DNA from: Nonlabens xiamenensis
Lineage (GTDB): Bacteria > Bacteroidota > Bacteroidia > Flavobacteriales > Flavobacteriaceae
Assembly: GCF_003865345.1 (NCBI RefSeq)
Contig: NZ_RMVE01000001.1
Span: 186,001 to 250,000 of the forward strand
Direction: 5' to 3'
DNA length: 64,000 nt
The notes beneath the pieces were generated by a model that had not been told where the DNA came from, did no database searches, and was given only the letters and a program-made list of their open reading frames with translations. Position numbers and translations under genes: made by a program. This document shows, in pieces, positions 9,342 to 18,951 of this stretch (its first letter is position 1; each line of letters begins with the position of its first letter).

Positions 9342-10226
9342 ATGAAAGCATATGTATTTCCGGGTCAAGGCGCCCAATTTACCGGAATGGGTAAAGATCT
9401 TTATGAGCAATATCCCGAAGCTCGGGAACTGTTTCATCAAGCTAATGATATATTAGGTTTTGACATAGCTAACATCATGTTTGAAGGTTCTGCTGACGAG
9501 CTGAAAGAAACCAAGGTGACACAGCCTGCGATTTTTATTCACTCTGTAGTACTTGCTAAAATGATGGGAGAAAAATTTACTCCTGCGATGGTCGCTGGAC
9601 ATTCCCTGGGAGAGTTGAGTGCATTAACAGCGGTCAAGAGCTTGAACTTTGAAGATGGATTAAAAATTGTATCGCGTCGCGCTCAAGCAATGCAAGCGGC
9701 TTGCGAACTGCAACCCAGTACAATGGCAGCGATTTTGGGACTAGCAGACGATACGGTTGAAAAGGTGTGTAAAGAGATTGAAGAAGTGGTAGTGGCGGCT
9801 AATTATAATTGCCCGGGTCAACTCGTTATTTCAGGAAGTATTAAAGGAGTAGAGAAAGCCTGTGAGGAATTAAAGGATTTGGGTGCAAAACGCGCATTAG
9901 TCCTTCCCGTAGGTGGTGCCTTCCACTCACCGCTTATGGAACCTGCCAGAGAGGAATTGGCCGCGGCCATTGAAGCTACCGAATTCAATAAACCCATCTG
10001 TCCTGTCTATCAAAACGTATCTACCTTTGGTATTGAAAATTCAGATGATATCAAGACAAACCTGATCTATCAATTAACTGCTCCTGTTAAATGGACACAA
10101 TCTATCCAACAGATGATCAAAGATGGAGCTACTGAATTCATCGAGGTAGGTCCTGGGCGAGCTCTTCAAGGAATGATTAAGAAAATTGACCGCGAGGCAG
10201 AGGTAAGCCAAGGCAGCCTGGCTTAA
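9342..10226 (+). CDS. fabD: Malonyl-CoA:ACP transacylase
   Basis: Transfers malonyl from CoA to acyl carrier protein for fatty-acid elongation. The 294-aa protein begins MKAYVFPGQGAQFTGMG, the FabD oxyanion-loop motif, and carries the nucleophile elbow GHSLGE near residue 90 and the catalytic His in GGAFHSPLMEPA near residue 200. Length is normal. It stands alone between a divergent surface-protein gene and its own terminator, not in a fab cluster. Confidence 0.95.
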   Translation: MKAYVFPGQGAQFTGMGKDLYEQYPEARELFHQANDILGFDIANIMFEGSADELKETKVTQPAIFIHSVVLAKMMGEKFTPAMVAGHSLGELSALTAVKSLNFEDGLKIVSRRAQAMQAACELQPSTMAAILGLADDTVEKVCKEIEEVVVAANYNCPGQLVISGSIKGVEKACEELKDLGAKRALVLPVGGAFHSPLMEPAREELAAAIEATEFNKPICPVYQNVSTFGIENSDDIKTNLIYQLTAPVKWTQSIQQMIKDGATEFIEVGPGRALQGMIKKIDREAEVSQGSLA

Positions 10227-10246
10227 AAATTGAAAATATGAAATGA

Positions 10247-10279
10247 ACAATGCCCGTAAATTACGGGCATTGTCTTTTT
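10247..10279 (+). terminator. Rho-independent terminator of fabD
   Basis: ACAATGCCCGTAA / TTACGGGCATTGT stem with a minimal loop, followed by CTTTTTA, 20 bases after the fabD stop. The gene beyond it is convergent, so it may serve both. Confidence 0.82.
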
Positions 10280-10332
10280 ATATCATACGATAAGTAAAAC
10301 TTTACTTTTGGTATATAGAGTAGAGTTGTGGA

Positions 10333-11352
10333 CTATAAAGTACGTTCTTGCACACTTACCCAATCAACGAGCATGTCTGTATTCCGAAATATATTAGGTG
10401 TGGTGCTGCCGAAAATACCACCATCTGATCCTACATTAAGATTAAGTATCACATTGTGATCTCTAAAATTGCGCAAGTTCAAGTTGGAAGTATTGGCGTT
10501 GGTATAGGTGCGTTGTAGTGAACCATTGACATAGATGCGTACTTCGTTAACACCGTTACTATTTTGTCTCCAGCGCATTTCATAAATGATCCAGTTAGAA
10601 GGATTGACCAAGCCAGAATAATATTTGGTCGTCTGACGCCCATCTAATTCGTTGAAATCAACATTTCTACCGTAAAATAAGTTAGAGGCGTATCTGTCGT
10701 TACCTGAATTGCCAAAGGTATAGCCTTCCATAATATCGATCTCTCCTTTGGTAGGCCACCCATCTTCATTGACTGTCCAGAAGGCAGGCCATGCGCCATA
10801 ACTATCATAAAATGGGCGCCAGCTGCCGTTGGACCGGAAACTATTGAATTTGATCTTTGCTCTAAAACGGAATTCTCGGCCGTTGGCTGGATCAAAATTA
10901 TTTCTCGATTTGATGTGACCAGAACGCCAGGTTCCATTATTGTTCCTTTCTGCCTTTAATACCAAAAAGTTTTCGTTGTTATAAGAAGCCGTGAATACCT
11001 GTCCAGGTTGGTATATACATTTACTTGAATTGTAATCTGGTCTAGAAGTTTTTTCCCATCTATTGCTATTAAAGTTATTAAAAGGGTCCCAGAGGCGTCC
11101 TTGCCATGATCCTGCCTTGGCTGCGACTTCACTATCTGGATCAATGATGTCATCGGCAAAGGCTTCCCGTAGATCTTCCTCAGAATCATCAGTAAAGACT
11201 TCTAAATAATAGGGCGCTGAGGCAATGGAATCGTCATCGATGTGTGATTCTGATATTTCGTCAGTTTCACATGAAACGATAAAACCTATACCGATCAATG
11301 TGGCAATTGTGAATCTCACAATTTTAGCGGGTAGAATTTTTGGAGTTCTCAT
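10333..11352 (-). CDS. GH16-family glycoside hydrolase lipoprotein
   Basis: A 339-aa predicted lipoprotein: hydrophobic N-terminus ending in FIVSC, with the lipobox Cys near residue 28 followed by ETDE, the acidic pattern associated with surface export of Bacteroidota lipoproteins. A linker of about 60 residues leads to a GH16 domain with the catalytic signature GEIDIMEG (E-x-D-x-x-E) near residue 205 and an upstream WPAFWTVNEDGWPTKGE strand typical of the family. The C-terminus VDWVSVQE is also usual for GH16. It likely cleaves a beta-1,3- or beta-1,4-linked algal polysaccharide such as laminarin; the exact specificity is not decidable. No SusC/D pair or other CAZyme lies nearby, so it is not in a utilisation locus here. 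Confidence 0.9.
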   Translation of the reverse strand: MRTPKILPAKIVRFTIATLIGIGFIVSCETDEISESHIDDDSIASAPYYLEVFTDDSEEDLREAFADDIIDPDSEVAAKAGSWQGRLWDPFNNFNSNRWEKTSRPDYNSSKCIYQPGQVFTASYNNENFLVLKAERNNNGTWRSGHIKSRNNFDPANGREFRFRAKIKFNSFRSNGSWRPFYDSYGAWPAFWTVNEDGWPTKGEIDIMEGYTFGNSGNDRYASNLFYGRNVDFNELDGRQTTKYYSGLVNPSNWIIYEMRWRQNSNGVNEVRIYVNGSLQRTYTNANTSNLNLRNFRDHNVILNLNVGSDGGIFGSTTPNIFRNTDMLVDWVSVQERTL

Positions 11353-12211
11353 AGTTAAAGGGTTAAAATTATTGATGTCATAAAGTTATCCGAAAACCTT
11401 GTAGTTAGATGGTATGATTTTATCAATTCAGCAACCAATATTTTCAAAGGCTTAACCTAAATAGCTGTTATTTATACAAATACAGATACGTAACTTCAGT
11501 TTTTAGCGCAAAAACCTTTGATACCGGTAGAACTACTCCTCTTCTTTTTGTCTGGCTGATGGTGAAGAATACAGCGCTAGGAAAGGTCAGGAGTAATTCG
11601 TCAACTCGCTCCAATCGATTGAGATATTTCTAGGCACCAATGAATGGCAGATGAAATAATTAGAAGGCCCATATCCTAAAATAGATCAACATTAAGGTCA
11701 AATCTTTGTTCCAGCTCATAGCCAAAACAAAAGTCCAACAATGCGATAGGGATAGCAGCGGCATCTCCCGATAGCTATCGGGAATATAGCGTATAGCCCG
11801 GTCCTGGTGCCTGAGCGCCTGGGATCGCCATAAAAAACACCTTTCCAAAAAATTGAACTGATGGTTTCGATAGCGCAAATTTTTCAATACCTAGTTTCAA
11901 AAAGGTCAGGAAAAATTCAGTTTTACTGTAAATGTGTCTTTGACACATGATTAGGTTAGTGTGAAAGATCTCTCTTCGGGTCAGCAAGAAGTTTTTTCTG
12001 GCGAGCCAGCCATGAGTGTAAGAAATGCTCTCAGACTTAATGATAATTCGATTTTGATCAATGGAAACAAGACTAAAGATCAAATAATGTTGAAAGTAAA
12101 AATTTAATAATAGCTCATTCGCTTGCTTTCCATTATGCACTTCAAGGTTTGATGAATTCAAATTAGATATTGAAATCATTTGATCGTGGCACAACTTTAC
12201 TTAGATTAAAT
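11353..12211. other. Gene-poor stretch of about 0.86 kb
   Basis: No frame here resembles a protein family. The longest frames (minus strand, about 11775-12194 and 11660-11887) have no family features and read through a palindromic GC-rich block. Visible contents: a 20-base match to an internal stretch of the 39455 gene at 11425-11444, an 18-bp perfect palindrome at 11766-11783 flanked by a GC-rich block to about 11832, and a small inverted repeat TGTGTC-TTT-GACACA near 11934-11948. The block may be a dispersed intergenic element or a decayed gene; I cannot tell which. Confidence 0.5.
11766..11783. repeat. 18-bp perfect palindrome TCCCGATAGCTATCGGGA
   Basis: Perfect inverted repeat with no loop, seen once in the window. 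It is embedded in a GC-rich block (about 11745-11832) that contrasts with its AT-rich surroundings. It differs from the CGCTTTCGCGAAAGCG family. Confidence 0.75.
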
Positions 12212-12248
12212 AAAAAAGCCCCCATCACATATGGCGTGGGGGCTTTTT
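12212..12248 (-). terminator. Rho-independent terminator of sucAB
   Basis: AAAAAGCCCCCAT / TGGGGGCTTTTT stem around a loop of about 11 bases. It is 20 bases beyond the sucB stop in the minus direction, with a T run on the transcript. Confidence 0.85.
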
Positions 12249-12268
12249 AAATAGGTCAATCTATACTT

Positions 12269-13573
12269 TTACAACTCGAGCGCTTTTTTAATATCATTAT
12301 CCATCAATAATTCGATCGGATTTTCAAGCGCTTCCTTGATCGCAACCAAGAATCCAACAGATTCCTTACCATCAATAATTCTATGGTCATAAGACAAAGC
12401 CAAGTACATCATCGGACGGATCACCACCTGACCGTCGATGGCCACTGGTCGCTCTATGATATTGTGCATTCCCAGGATACCACTTTGCGGCGGATTGATA
12501 ATAGGGGTACTCAGCATGCTACCGAACACTCCTCCATTGGAAATGGTAAAGGTACCGCCAGTCATCTCGTCTACGGTAATCTTACCATCACGTGCTCTTA
12601 GGGCCAATCGTTTAACTTCTTGCTCCACTCCTCTGAAGGACAGGTTTTCTGCATTTCGTATCACAGGAACCATCAAACCTTTGGGTCCAGAAACGGCAAT
12701 GGATATGTCCTTATAATCATAAGTGATCATTTCCTTTCCGTCGATCATGGAATTAACCGCAGGATAAAGGTCCAATGCTCTGGTGACTGCCTTGGTAAAG
12801 AAGGACATAAAACCTAAAGACACACCGTGCTTGGCCTTAAATTGTTCTTTATATTCAGTTCTTATGGCAAAAATAGCATTCATGTCGGCCTCATTAAAAG
12901 TGGTCAACATGGCGGTTTCGTTCTTGGCACTTACCAAACGTTCAGCCACCTTTCTACGCAACATAGAAAGTTTGCTTCGGCTTTCACCTCTGGAACCAGT
13001 TCCCGGAGTACCCATGGAAGGTTTGGCGTTAACTGCATCTTCCTTAGTGATACGTCCATCACGACCGGTACCTTGAACAGATTTTTCATTCATTCCCTTT
13101 TCATCCAAAATCTTTTTGGCTGCTGGGCTAGCTGTTCCGCTGGCATAAGTTTCCTTGGCCTGCTCAGGCTGCGGTGCTTTTTCTGCGTTTTTGCTATCCT
13201 TGGTTTTTTCGTTCTTTTCCTTTAAGTCTTCTTCTGGTGCACCACCGCCACCTTCATCGCCTTTACCCATGCTTGATGGGGCTTTTTTGGCATCCTCTTC
13301 GTTATCCTTGTCGCCACCACCGGCGTTAGGATTTTCAGCTTCAGTGTCGATCAGACAAACTACTTCACCTACGGCAACTGCATCGCCTTCCTCTGCTTTG
13401 AGGGTGATGATACCGCTGGCTTCTGCAGGGAGTTCCAACGTGGCTTTGTCGCTGTCCACCTCGGCAATTGCTTGATCTTTTTCCACCCAGTCACCATCGG
13501 CAACCAGCCATTCTGCAATTTCTACTTCTGTAATCGACTCGCCTGGGGAAGGCACTTTCATTTCTAGAGCCAT
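12269..13573 (-). CDS. sucB: 2-oxoglutarate dehydrogenase E2 (dihydrolipoyl succinyltransferase)
   Basis: The core of the 2-oxoglutarate dehydrogenase complex; transfers succinyl from lipoate to CoA in the TCA cycle. Domains in the 434-aa protein: a lipoyl domain (residues 2-76) with the lipoylated Lys in [12 protein letters not shown], a long charged and Gly-rich linker (about 80-145), a peripheral-subunit-binding domain ([13 protein letters not shown]...[11 protein letters not shown]), and the catalytic domain with the His of [11 protein letters not shown] near residue 400. It follows sucA with a 4-base gap, so the two are cotranscribed. Confidence 0.96.
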   Translation of the reverse strand: MALEMKVPSPGESITEVEIAEWLVADGDWVEKDQAIAEVDSDKATLELPAEASGIITLKAEEGDAVAVGEVVCLIDTEAENPNAGGGDKDNEEDAKKAPSSMGKGDEGGGGAPEEDLKEKNEKTKDSKNAEKAPQPEQAKETYASGTASPAAKKILDEKGMNEKSVQGTGRDGRITKEDAVNAKPSMGTPGTGSRGESRSKLSMLRRKVAERLVSAKNETAMLTTFNEADMNAIFAIRTEYKEQFKAKHGVSLGFMSFFTKAVTRALDLYPAVNSMIDGKEMITYDYKDISIAVSGPKGLMVPVIRNAENLSFRGVEQEVKRLALRARDGKITVDEMTGGTFTISNGGVFGSMLSTPIINPPQSGILGMHNIIERPVAIDGQVVIRPMMYLALSYDHRIIDGKESVGFLVAIKEALENPIELLMDNDIKKALEL

Positions 13574-13577
13574 AATT

Positions 13578-16334
13578 CTATTTGTTGGTATTAAAAACGT
13601 CTTCTATAATTCTCGCCTGTCTGGCTTTGGAGCGTGTCGCGCTTCCTGAAGCCGGTGCGGCATACATATTTCTTGAGCAAACGCGCCAAGTCCTTGTTTC
13701 AGGCATATGCAACATCAGGTGGGAATAAGCACCCATGTTACGCGGTTCCTCCTGTGCCCATACGACATCTTTGGCATCGTACTTCTTAATCACTTCTTTC
13801 ATCTGGTCTGTCGGCAATGGGAACAATTGTTCTATACGCACCAATGCTACATCCTTTCGGTCATTTTCCTCGCGGTATTCCAGCAGGTCATAATAGAATT
13901 TTCCTGAGGTGAACACCAGTGTTTTCGCTTTCGCGAAAGCGTCACCATCCACATCGATCACTTCCTGAAAATGTCCTTTCTCCAATTCGGCCACAGTACT
14001 TACTGCTTTAGGGTATCTCAACAGAGATTTTGGGGTGAATACCACCAATGGTTTGCGGTAGTTGACCTTCATCTGGCGTCTCAACAAGTGAAACATGTTG
14101 GCGGGAGTGGTACAGTTGGCCATAAACATATTGTCTTTGGCACACAGCTGCAGGTATCGCTCTATACGCGCACTGGAATGTTCTGCTCCCTGGCCTTCAT
14201 AACCGTGAGGTAGAAGTTTGACCAGTCCGTTTTGGTTTTTCCACTTGTCTTCACCTGCACTGATGTATTGGTCCATCATGATCTGAGCACCATTGGAGAA
14301 ATCTCCAAACTGTGCTTCCCAAATGGTTAATGTATCTGGACGTGCAAGCGCATAACCATATTCAAAACCTACTACTCCATATTCTGACAAGTGAGAGTTG
14401 TAGATTTCCATCTTTCCCTTGGCGCCATCAATGTTATTGTGTAAAATAAATTCGTGCTCGTGGTTTTCTGATTTAACCACGGCGTGTCGGTGGGAAAAAG
14501 TTCCACGCTCCACATCCTGGCCACTCATGCGTACATTATAACCTTCTAACATCAAGCTCCCGTAGGCGAGGTGTTCTCCCATAGCCCAGTCCAATCGGTC
14601 TTCTTGAAACATGGTCTTACGCACTTCAACAATCTTCTTGATTTTTCTGATAAAGCTTTCTCCTTCGGGAAGCTGTGATATTTTTTCAGTGATATTTTCC
14701 AAGGTCTTACGGTCAACGCCGGTGTCCACCTTCTTCATCATCTCTTCCTCGGTCGCTGGCTCGTAACCATCCCACTCATCTTGCATGAAAGGTGTGATCA
14801 CGGTATTTTCCATCTGGCGGGAAGTGGCCAGCTCTTCTTCTAAACGGTCTTTATATGTTTTTTCAAGCTCTTTGACTTTGTCATCGTCAACAACACCTTC
14901 CTCCTTAAGTTTATCGGCATAGATATCACGTGGATTCTTGTGCTTGCTGATAGCTTTATATAATTGCGGCTGAGTAAATCTCGGCTCGTCGCCCTCGTTA
15001 TGTCCGTATTTCCTATATCCCAACAGATCGATAAAAACATCACGTCCAAATTCCATACGGTAATCCAGGGCAAAATTCATGGCGTGCACAACGGCCTCGG
15101 CATCATCTGCATTCACGTGTAGAACGGGCGAAAGCGTAACTTTAGCAATGTCTGTACAATACGTACTGGACCTGGCGTCTAAATAGTTGGTGGTAAAACC
15201 TACCTGATTATTAACGACCAAATGAATAGTTCCTGCCGTTTTATAAGCATCCAATTGGGACATTTGTATAACTTCATATACCACTCCCTGTCCAGCAATG
15301 GCTGCATCACCGTGTAATACAATAGGCAACACATTAGAGGAGTTGTCTGGGGTATGCATATCTTGTTTGGCGCGGGCAATTCCTTCTACAACCGCTCCTA
15401 CTGTTTCCAAGTGAGATGGGTTAGGCACGATATTGATATTGATATCATTCCCATTATCGGTGCGTCGCTTACTGGTGTAACCCAAGTGGTATTTTACATC
15501 ACCATCAAAGATGTCCTGCTCGTAATCTTTACCGTCAAATTCTGAAAAAATATCCTTTACTGGTTTACCAAAAATATTGGTCAGAACATTTAGTCTACCA
15601 CGGTGGGCCATACCCAAAACAAATTGATCCACCCCTTTATCGGCAGCATTTTCAATCAATGCATCCAAGGCTGGGATCAGGGATTCATTCCCTTCCAGAG
15701 AAAATCGTTTTTGTCCAACATATTTGGTATGAAGAAAAGATTCGAATGATACCGCTTCATTCAGCTTTTTAAGAATTTGAACCTTTTGTTCATTGGAAAA
15801 ATCAGGATGATTGTTGTTTCTGTGCAACCAGCTCTGTATCCATTTTACCTCGTGAGGCTTACGGATGTACATGTATTCCACACCAATACTATCGCAGTAT
15901 ACCTGTTTAAGGTGGTCGATGATATTTCTAAGGCTGGTGCGTCCCAATCCGATGAGCTCGCCAGATTCAAATTCTTGGTCTAGGTCTGCATCAGTCAGTC
16001 CGAAATGTTCAAGATCCAATTTAGGCTCATAGTCCCTTCGTTCACGAACTGGATTGGTTTTGGTAAAAAGGTGCCCTCTAGAACGATAGCCATCGATCAA
16101 TTTGACCACGCTAAATTCCTTAAGCATTTGGTCAGGAACTTGGGCAGACTGGGTGGTTCCATTATCTTGATATTCCACAACCACTTCCCCATCGGCAGAT
16201 TCAAGCCCAAAATCAAAGCCTTGAAAGAAGGCACGCCATGAAGGTTCTACCTGGTCTGGATTCGTTAAATATTCGTCGTAAAGTTGTGCAAAATATGCGG
16301 TATGCGCCGCATTGAGAAATGAAAACTTGTCCAT
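13578..16334 (-). CDS. sucA: 2-oxoglutarate dehydrogenase E1
   Basis: Thiamine-diphosphate-dependent decarboxylase of the same complex. The 918-aa protein has the SucA N-terminal leader ([17 protein letters not shown]), the ThDP-binding region around [11 protein letters not shown] and [10 protein letters not shown], and the C-terminal transketolase-like domains ending [13 protein letters not shown]. Length is usual. A perfect palindrome at 13926-13941 encodes AFAKA in the C-terminal domain ([13 protein letters not shown]). It is the first gene of the sucAB operon, transcribed away from the gene at 16448. Confidence 0.96.
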   Translation of the reverse strand: MDKFSFLNAAHTAYFAQLYDEYLTNPDQVEPSWRAFFQGFDFGLESADGEVVVEYQDNGTTQSAQVPDQMLKEFSVVKLIDGYRSRGHLFTKTNPVRERRDYEPKLDLEHFGLTDADLDQEFESGELIGLGRTSLRNIIDHLKQVYCDSIGVEYMYIRKPHEVKWIQSWLHRNNNHPDFSNEQKVQILKKLNEAVSFESFLHTKYVGQKRFSLEGNESLIPALDALIENAADKGVDQFVLGMAHRGRLNVLTNIFGKPVKDIFSEFDGKDYEQDIFDGDVKYHLGYTSKRRTDNGNDININIVPNPSHLETVGAVVEGIARAKQDMHTPDNSSNVLPIVLHGDAAIAGQGVVYEVIQMSQLDAYKTAGTIHLVVNNQVGFTTNYLDARSSTYCTDIAKVTLSPVLHVNADDAEAVVHAMNFALDYRMEFGRDVFIDLLGYRKYGHNEGDEPRFTQPQLYKAISKHKNPRDIYADKLKEEGVVDDDKVKELEKTYKDRLEEELATSRQMENTVITPFMQDEWDGYEPATEEEMMKKVDTGVDRKTLENITEKISQLPEGESFIRKIKKIVEVRKTMFQEDRLDWAMGEHLAYGSLMLEGYNVRMSGQDVERGTFSHRHAVVKSENHEHEFILHNNIDGAKGKMEIYNSHLSEYGVVGFEYGYALARPDTLTIWEAQFGDFSNGAQIMMDQYISAGEDKWKNQNGLVKLLPHGYEGQGAEHSSARIERYLQLCAKDNMFMANCTTPANMFHLLRRQMKVNYRKPLVVFTPKSLLRYPKAVSTVAELEKGHFQEVIDVDGDAFAKAKTLVFTSGKFYYDLLEYREENDRKDVALVRIEQLFPLPTDQMKEVIKKYDAKDVVWAQEEPRNMGAYSHLMLHMPETRTWRVCSRNMYAAPASGSATRSKARQARIIEDVFNTNK
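13926..13941. repeat. 16-bp palindrome copy 3
   Basis: Perfect copy inside sucA, translated AFAKA. Confidence 0.9.
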
Positions 16335-16371
16335 ATATGGAAGGAAATATCCTTTTTAACAGTTGTGAGGG

Positions 16372-16403
16372 CAAAAATAAAGAATTGGCTCCGCATGGCA
16401 CAA
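16372..16403 (-). promoter_or_regulatory. Candidate sucAB promoter
   Basis: On the minus strand TTG (16401-16403) precedes TATTTTTG (16372-16379) by 21 bases, a good Bacteroidota-type pair. The -7 element is about 38 bases upstream of the sucA start. Confidence 0.5.
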
Positions 16404-16447
16404 GGTTTTGTATATTTATAACAGTAGAAAACGTTAATCGGTCAATC

Positions 16448-16987
16448 ATGAAATCCTATTCTGTAAAAAATCTTGCCATATTCCTAATTTTCATTCTTTT
16501 TTCCTGTTTTTCTTTTAGCCAACAGGATCCAGGGTCAGATTTTTGGAAACGCGTAAGATTCGGTGGGAATTTAGGCGCTAGTTTCGGGAATAATTTTTCA
16601 TCCGTGATCGTTGCACCCCAAGCGATTTATCAGTTCAATCCTTTTTTTGGATTAGGGGTCGGACTTAATTACAGTTATTCAGAGTTTAATCCACCCAGAA
16701 ACTCCAGCCTGATCGGCTCAAAATCCAATATTGCCGGAGGTAGTTTGATCGCATTGGGAAGCCCAGTAGATTTCTTACAGCTCAGCGCTGATTTTGAATA
16801 TTTGAATGTCAATAGGAATTTTGACGAGCCAGCTTTTGATGATGAATATTGGGTACCAGCCTTATTCCTTGGGGCCGGATACCGGCAGGGTAATGTCATA
16901 TTTGGTGCCAGATATGATGTTTTGTTTGACCGTGACCGAAGTGTATACAACAATGGTATACAGCCTTTTGTAAGGGTACTATTTTAA
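16448..16987 (+). CDS. Small outer-membrane beta-barrel-type protein
   Basis: A 179-aa protein. Start taken at 16448 because MKSYSVKNLAIFLIFILFSCFSFSQ is a good signal peptide; the frame is open 43 codons upstream through non-coding sequence. The mature part alternates glycine and aromatic residues (RFGGNLGASFGNNFSSVIVAP, GLGVGLNYSYSEF, LFLGAGYRQGN) and ends in VRVLF, a terminal aromatic typical of outer-membrane barrels. Homologues beside sucA are often labelled alpha-ketoglutarate decarboxylase. Nothing in this sequence supports an enzyme, so that label is probably carried over from the neighbour. Confidence 0.8.
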   Translation: MKSYSVKNLAIFLIFILFSCFSFSQQDPGSDFWKRVRFGGNLGASFGNNFSSVIVAPQAIYQFNPFFGLGVGLNYSYSEFNPPRNSSLIGSKSNIAGGSLIALGSPVDFLQLSADFEYLNVNRNFDEPAFDDEYWVPALFLGAGYRQGNVIFGARYDVLFDRDRSVYNNGIQPFVRVLF

Positions 16988-16996
16988 TCCAAACAA

Positions 16997-17194
16997 CTAT
17001 TCTAACACTTTAAATACTGACAATCCTTTCTTGTCCAGCCAGCCATAGATTTTTTGAATGTCATGGCTCCCTTTTGATAATTTGATCAGAAAAGCTACTT
17101 CAAAGGTGTTTCCACGTTGATCATGATAGACTTGACCCACAAAAAATCTACCCAATTGAGCCAATGCCTCAATTATCCTTAAATACCTGGAAAA
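16997..17194 (-). pseudogene. 3' gene remnant, unrecognised
   Basis: Minus-strand frame open for 65 codons to a TAG at 16997, closed upstream by an in-frame TAG at 17195-17197. The translation is protein-like: LAQLGRFFVGQVYHDQRGN, then TFEVAFLIKLSKGSHDIQ and KIYGWLDKKGLSVFKVLE. There is no ATG near the open end; a TTG start is possible but would give an unusually short protein. I read it as the tail of a decayed gene. It fills most of the 378-base gap between two plus-strand genes. Confidence 0.45.
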
Positions 17195-17365
17195 CTAGTT
17201 GGTGAAGGACCTTCTTGTGGCGCTTCTAACGTCTATTTTCTTAAAATAAACTATTAAAACTACAGGCTCTTAACATAAATTAGAATAAGATCCCTGATTA
17301 TTAATGCTTTATTAGCAAAGTACGGTCGAGAGGAATTCTATATTGCCAACATCAAATAAAAAATT

Positions 17366-18427
17366 ATGAAAAAGATCATATTAAGTGTCCTGGCAATGTC
17401 AACCTTAATGATTGCCTGTAAGGACAACGACAAGGAAAATAACCTGGATGAGAACTATGATACCAGTACTGAACAAACCATGGCTGATAATGAAGATCAG
17501 GAATATGCAAGTTCAATAACCAGACAAGAGGCCGAAGAAATGTCTCAACAATGGAGGGACAATGTGACTGTCGATGAAAACAATCAAGTCAACGTGAAAA
17601 ATTTTGCGGCCTATGGTGAACTACAAAATTCTATCAGAAACCTTTCTGTAGACCCTGAAGTCCGTAATGAAATGTTGGGTAAAAATGCTTATACAGCATT
17701 TGAACATTTTGTAGATGAAATGCCTGCCTATCTTAAGACTACCTATGTAATGAAAGAGGTAGAAGATGTACGAGAAGCCATGGATCAATACCAATATGAT
17801 ATGAACCATTCTGAAGTTTCCGAAGAGTTGGTTAAAAATCATATCATGGACCTCAAAGAAGCGGTTGATGATTTAGACAATGAAATTACTGACGTAAGAC
17901 AAAGTCTAGATACAAGCGTAGAAATTAATTATGCCGATTACCAGGAATTTACAAATAATGTAAATTACAATGATGAAGAAGGTATGATCGTAATTACTGA
18001 TTATCCAATTTACACTACCGTTTATAATGATTGGACAAGTATGAGTGAGGCTTCCTACAATGAACAATTGACAGAAGTTGAAAAATTGAACAAAGATTTT
18101 CAACAAATGATCAATACCATGCCTGCTTACCTCAAAATTGATGACGTGATGGATGCTGTCGAAGATGTTCAAAAAGAAATGAATGAATATCAAGAGGATA
18201 AACAAAAAGGCGTTGATCAAGATGAGATGGAGGAAAATCTTGAAGAAATCGATGAAGCTTTGTACGATTTAGATAAAGAATTCAAGAAAGCCAGAAAAAA
18301 ATATGCAGAGGATCGTAAAGATGCTACTGAAGAATTTATGGAAGAATTTACCAGTGACTCAGATCAAACGATTCGTGAGCGCGTAAGAGACGCTAGCGAA
18401 GAGTACGAAGAAGAGATGGGATCGTAA
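17366..18427 (+). CDS. Acidic coiled-coil lipoprotein with an internal duplication
   Basis: A 353-aa predicted lipoprotein: signal peptide MKKIILSVLAMSTLMIAC with the lipidated Cys at residue 18, followed by KDNDKENN. The mature protein is highly acidic and helical. Two similar units of about 65 residues can be aligned, the first starting DEMPAYLKTTYVMKEVEDV (near residue 118) and the second NTMPAYLKIDDVMDAVEDV (near residue 251), each followed by an acidic helix ending in a DLDNE or DLDKE motif. Function unknown; it is probably anchored in a membrane leaflet facing the periplasm. Confidence 0.8.
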   Translation: MKKIILSVLAMSTLMIACKDNDKENNLDENYDTSTEQTMADNEDQEYASSITRQEAEEMSQQWRDNVTVDENNQVNVKNFAAYGELQNSIRNLSVDPEVRNEMLGKNAYTAFEHFVDEMPAYLKTTYVMKEVEDVREAMDQYQYDMNHSEVSEELVKNHIMDLKEAVDDLDNEITDVRQSLDTSVEINYADYQEFTNNVNYNDEEGMIVITDYPIYTTVYNDWTSMSEASYNEQLTEVEKLNKDFQQMINTMPAYLKIDDVMDAVEDVQKEMNEYQEDKQKGVDQDEMEENLEEIDEALYDLDKEFKKARKKYAEDRKDATEEFMEEFTSDSDQTIRERVRDASEEYEEEMGS

Positions 18428-18446
18428 GTAGCAAATTGATAACATG

Positions 18447-18479
18447 AAAAAACCGTTTCAATATTGAAACGGTTTTTTT
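18447..18479. terminator. Bidirectional terminator between convergent genes
   Basis: AAAAAACCGTTTCAATATTGAAACGGTTTTTTT is nearly a perfect inverted repeat (arms of about 15 bases). It sits between the stop of the acidic lipoprotein and the stop of the 101-aa gene, whose TAA overlaps its edge. Confidence 0.88.
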
Positions 18480-18783
18480 ATTGTCTTAATCTAAACTGGA
18501 TCTTGATCCATTCGCGCAAAATAAATCCTAGAACAATACCCTTTTCTAAGTGCTTTTCTTGCACATCAGCGAGATAATAGAGCTGTTGTAATCTTGGGTC
18601 GCTGTCCTCTATAGCTTCTTGAAGTAATTCCACCAACAGACCCAAAAATTCTTCGGGTTGATTGGATGTTATGGCCGTAAAACCAGAACGTTCTAAATCT
18701 TTATTGACCTGACTGCTATACACCATAAAAACATGATGCTTTTCTTCTAACTTTTCTTGAATACTGATCAGCTGTTGTGACAT
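18478..18783 (-). CDS. Conserved-type hypothetical protein, 101 aa
   Basis: A soluble, mostly helical 101-aa protein (MSQQLISIQEKLEEKHHVF at the start, FILREWIKIQFRLRQ at the end) without signal peptide or membrane segment. It is convergent with the acidic lipoprotein and shares its terminator, and divergent from the helicase. No family recognised. Accepted because the frame is bounded by a proper terminator and the composition is normal. Confidence 0.6.
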   Translation of the reverse strand: MSQQLISIQEKLEEKHHVFMVYSSQVNKDLERSGFTAITSNQPEEFLGLLVELLQEAIEDSDPRLQQLYYLADVQEKHLEKGIVLGFILREWIKIQFRLRQ

Positions 18784-18930
18784 ACAAATACCAAATTTAA
18801 TAGCTTGCTAACACATTTGCCCAGCAAAATGACTTAATCTTATACTTTAAAACCGACCTAGGGATCTTCTGACGCCAACACCTGATCTTTTTTAGGTTAA
18901 TCATTCTTCTCTGCAGTATTTCAGATGTTG

Positions 18931-18946
18931 CGCTTTCGCGAAAGTG
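18931..18946. repeat. Imperfect palindrome copy (15 of 16)
   Basis: CGCTTTCGCGAAAGTG, one mismatch from the consensus, ends 5 bases before the helicase ATG. If translation began at the upstream ATG at 18925 this would add MLRFRESEF to the protein. Confidence 0.7.
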
Positions 18947-18951
18947 AGTTC

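Noticed and set aside
11775-12194. 139-aa minus-strand frame in the gene-poor stretch
   Set aside because: No signal peptide, domain or natural composition; it runs through the palindromic GC-rich block, so it is probably a chance frame.
16319-16447. 43-codon upstream extension of the gene at 16448
   Set aside because: It overlaps the sucA start and promoter region; the signal peptide at 16448 fixes the start.
16448-16987. Alpha-ketoglutarate decarboxylase label for the gene beside sucA
   Set aside because: The sequence looks like an exported small beta-barrel and has no ThDP or enzyme motifs; the name likely comes from its neighbour.
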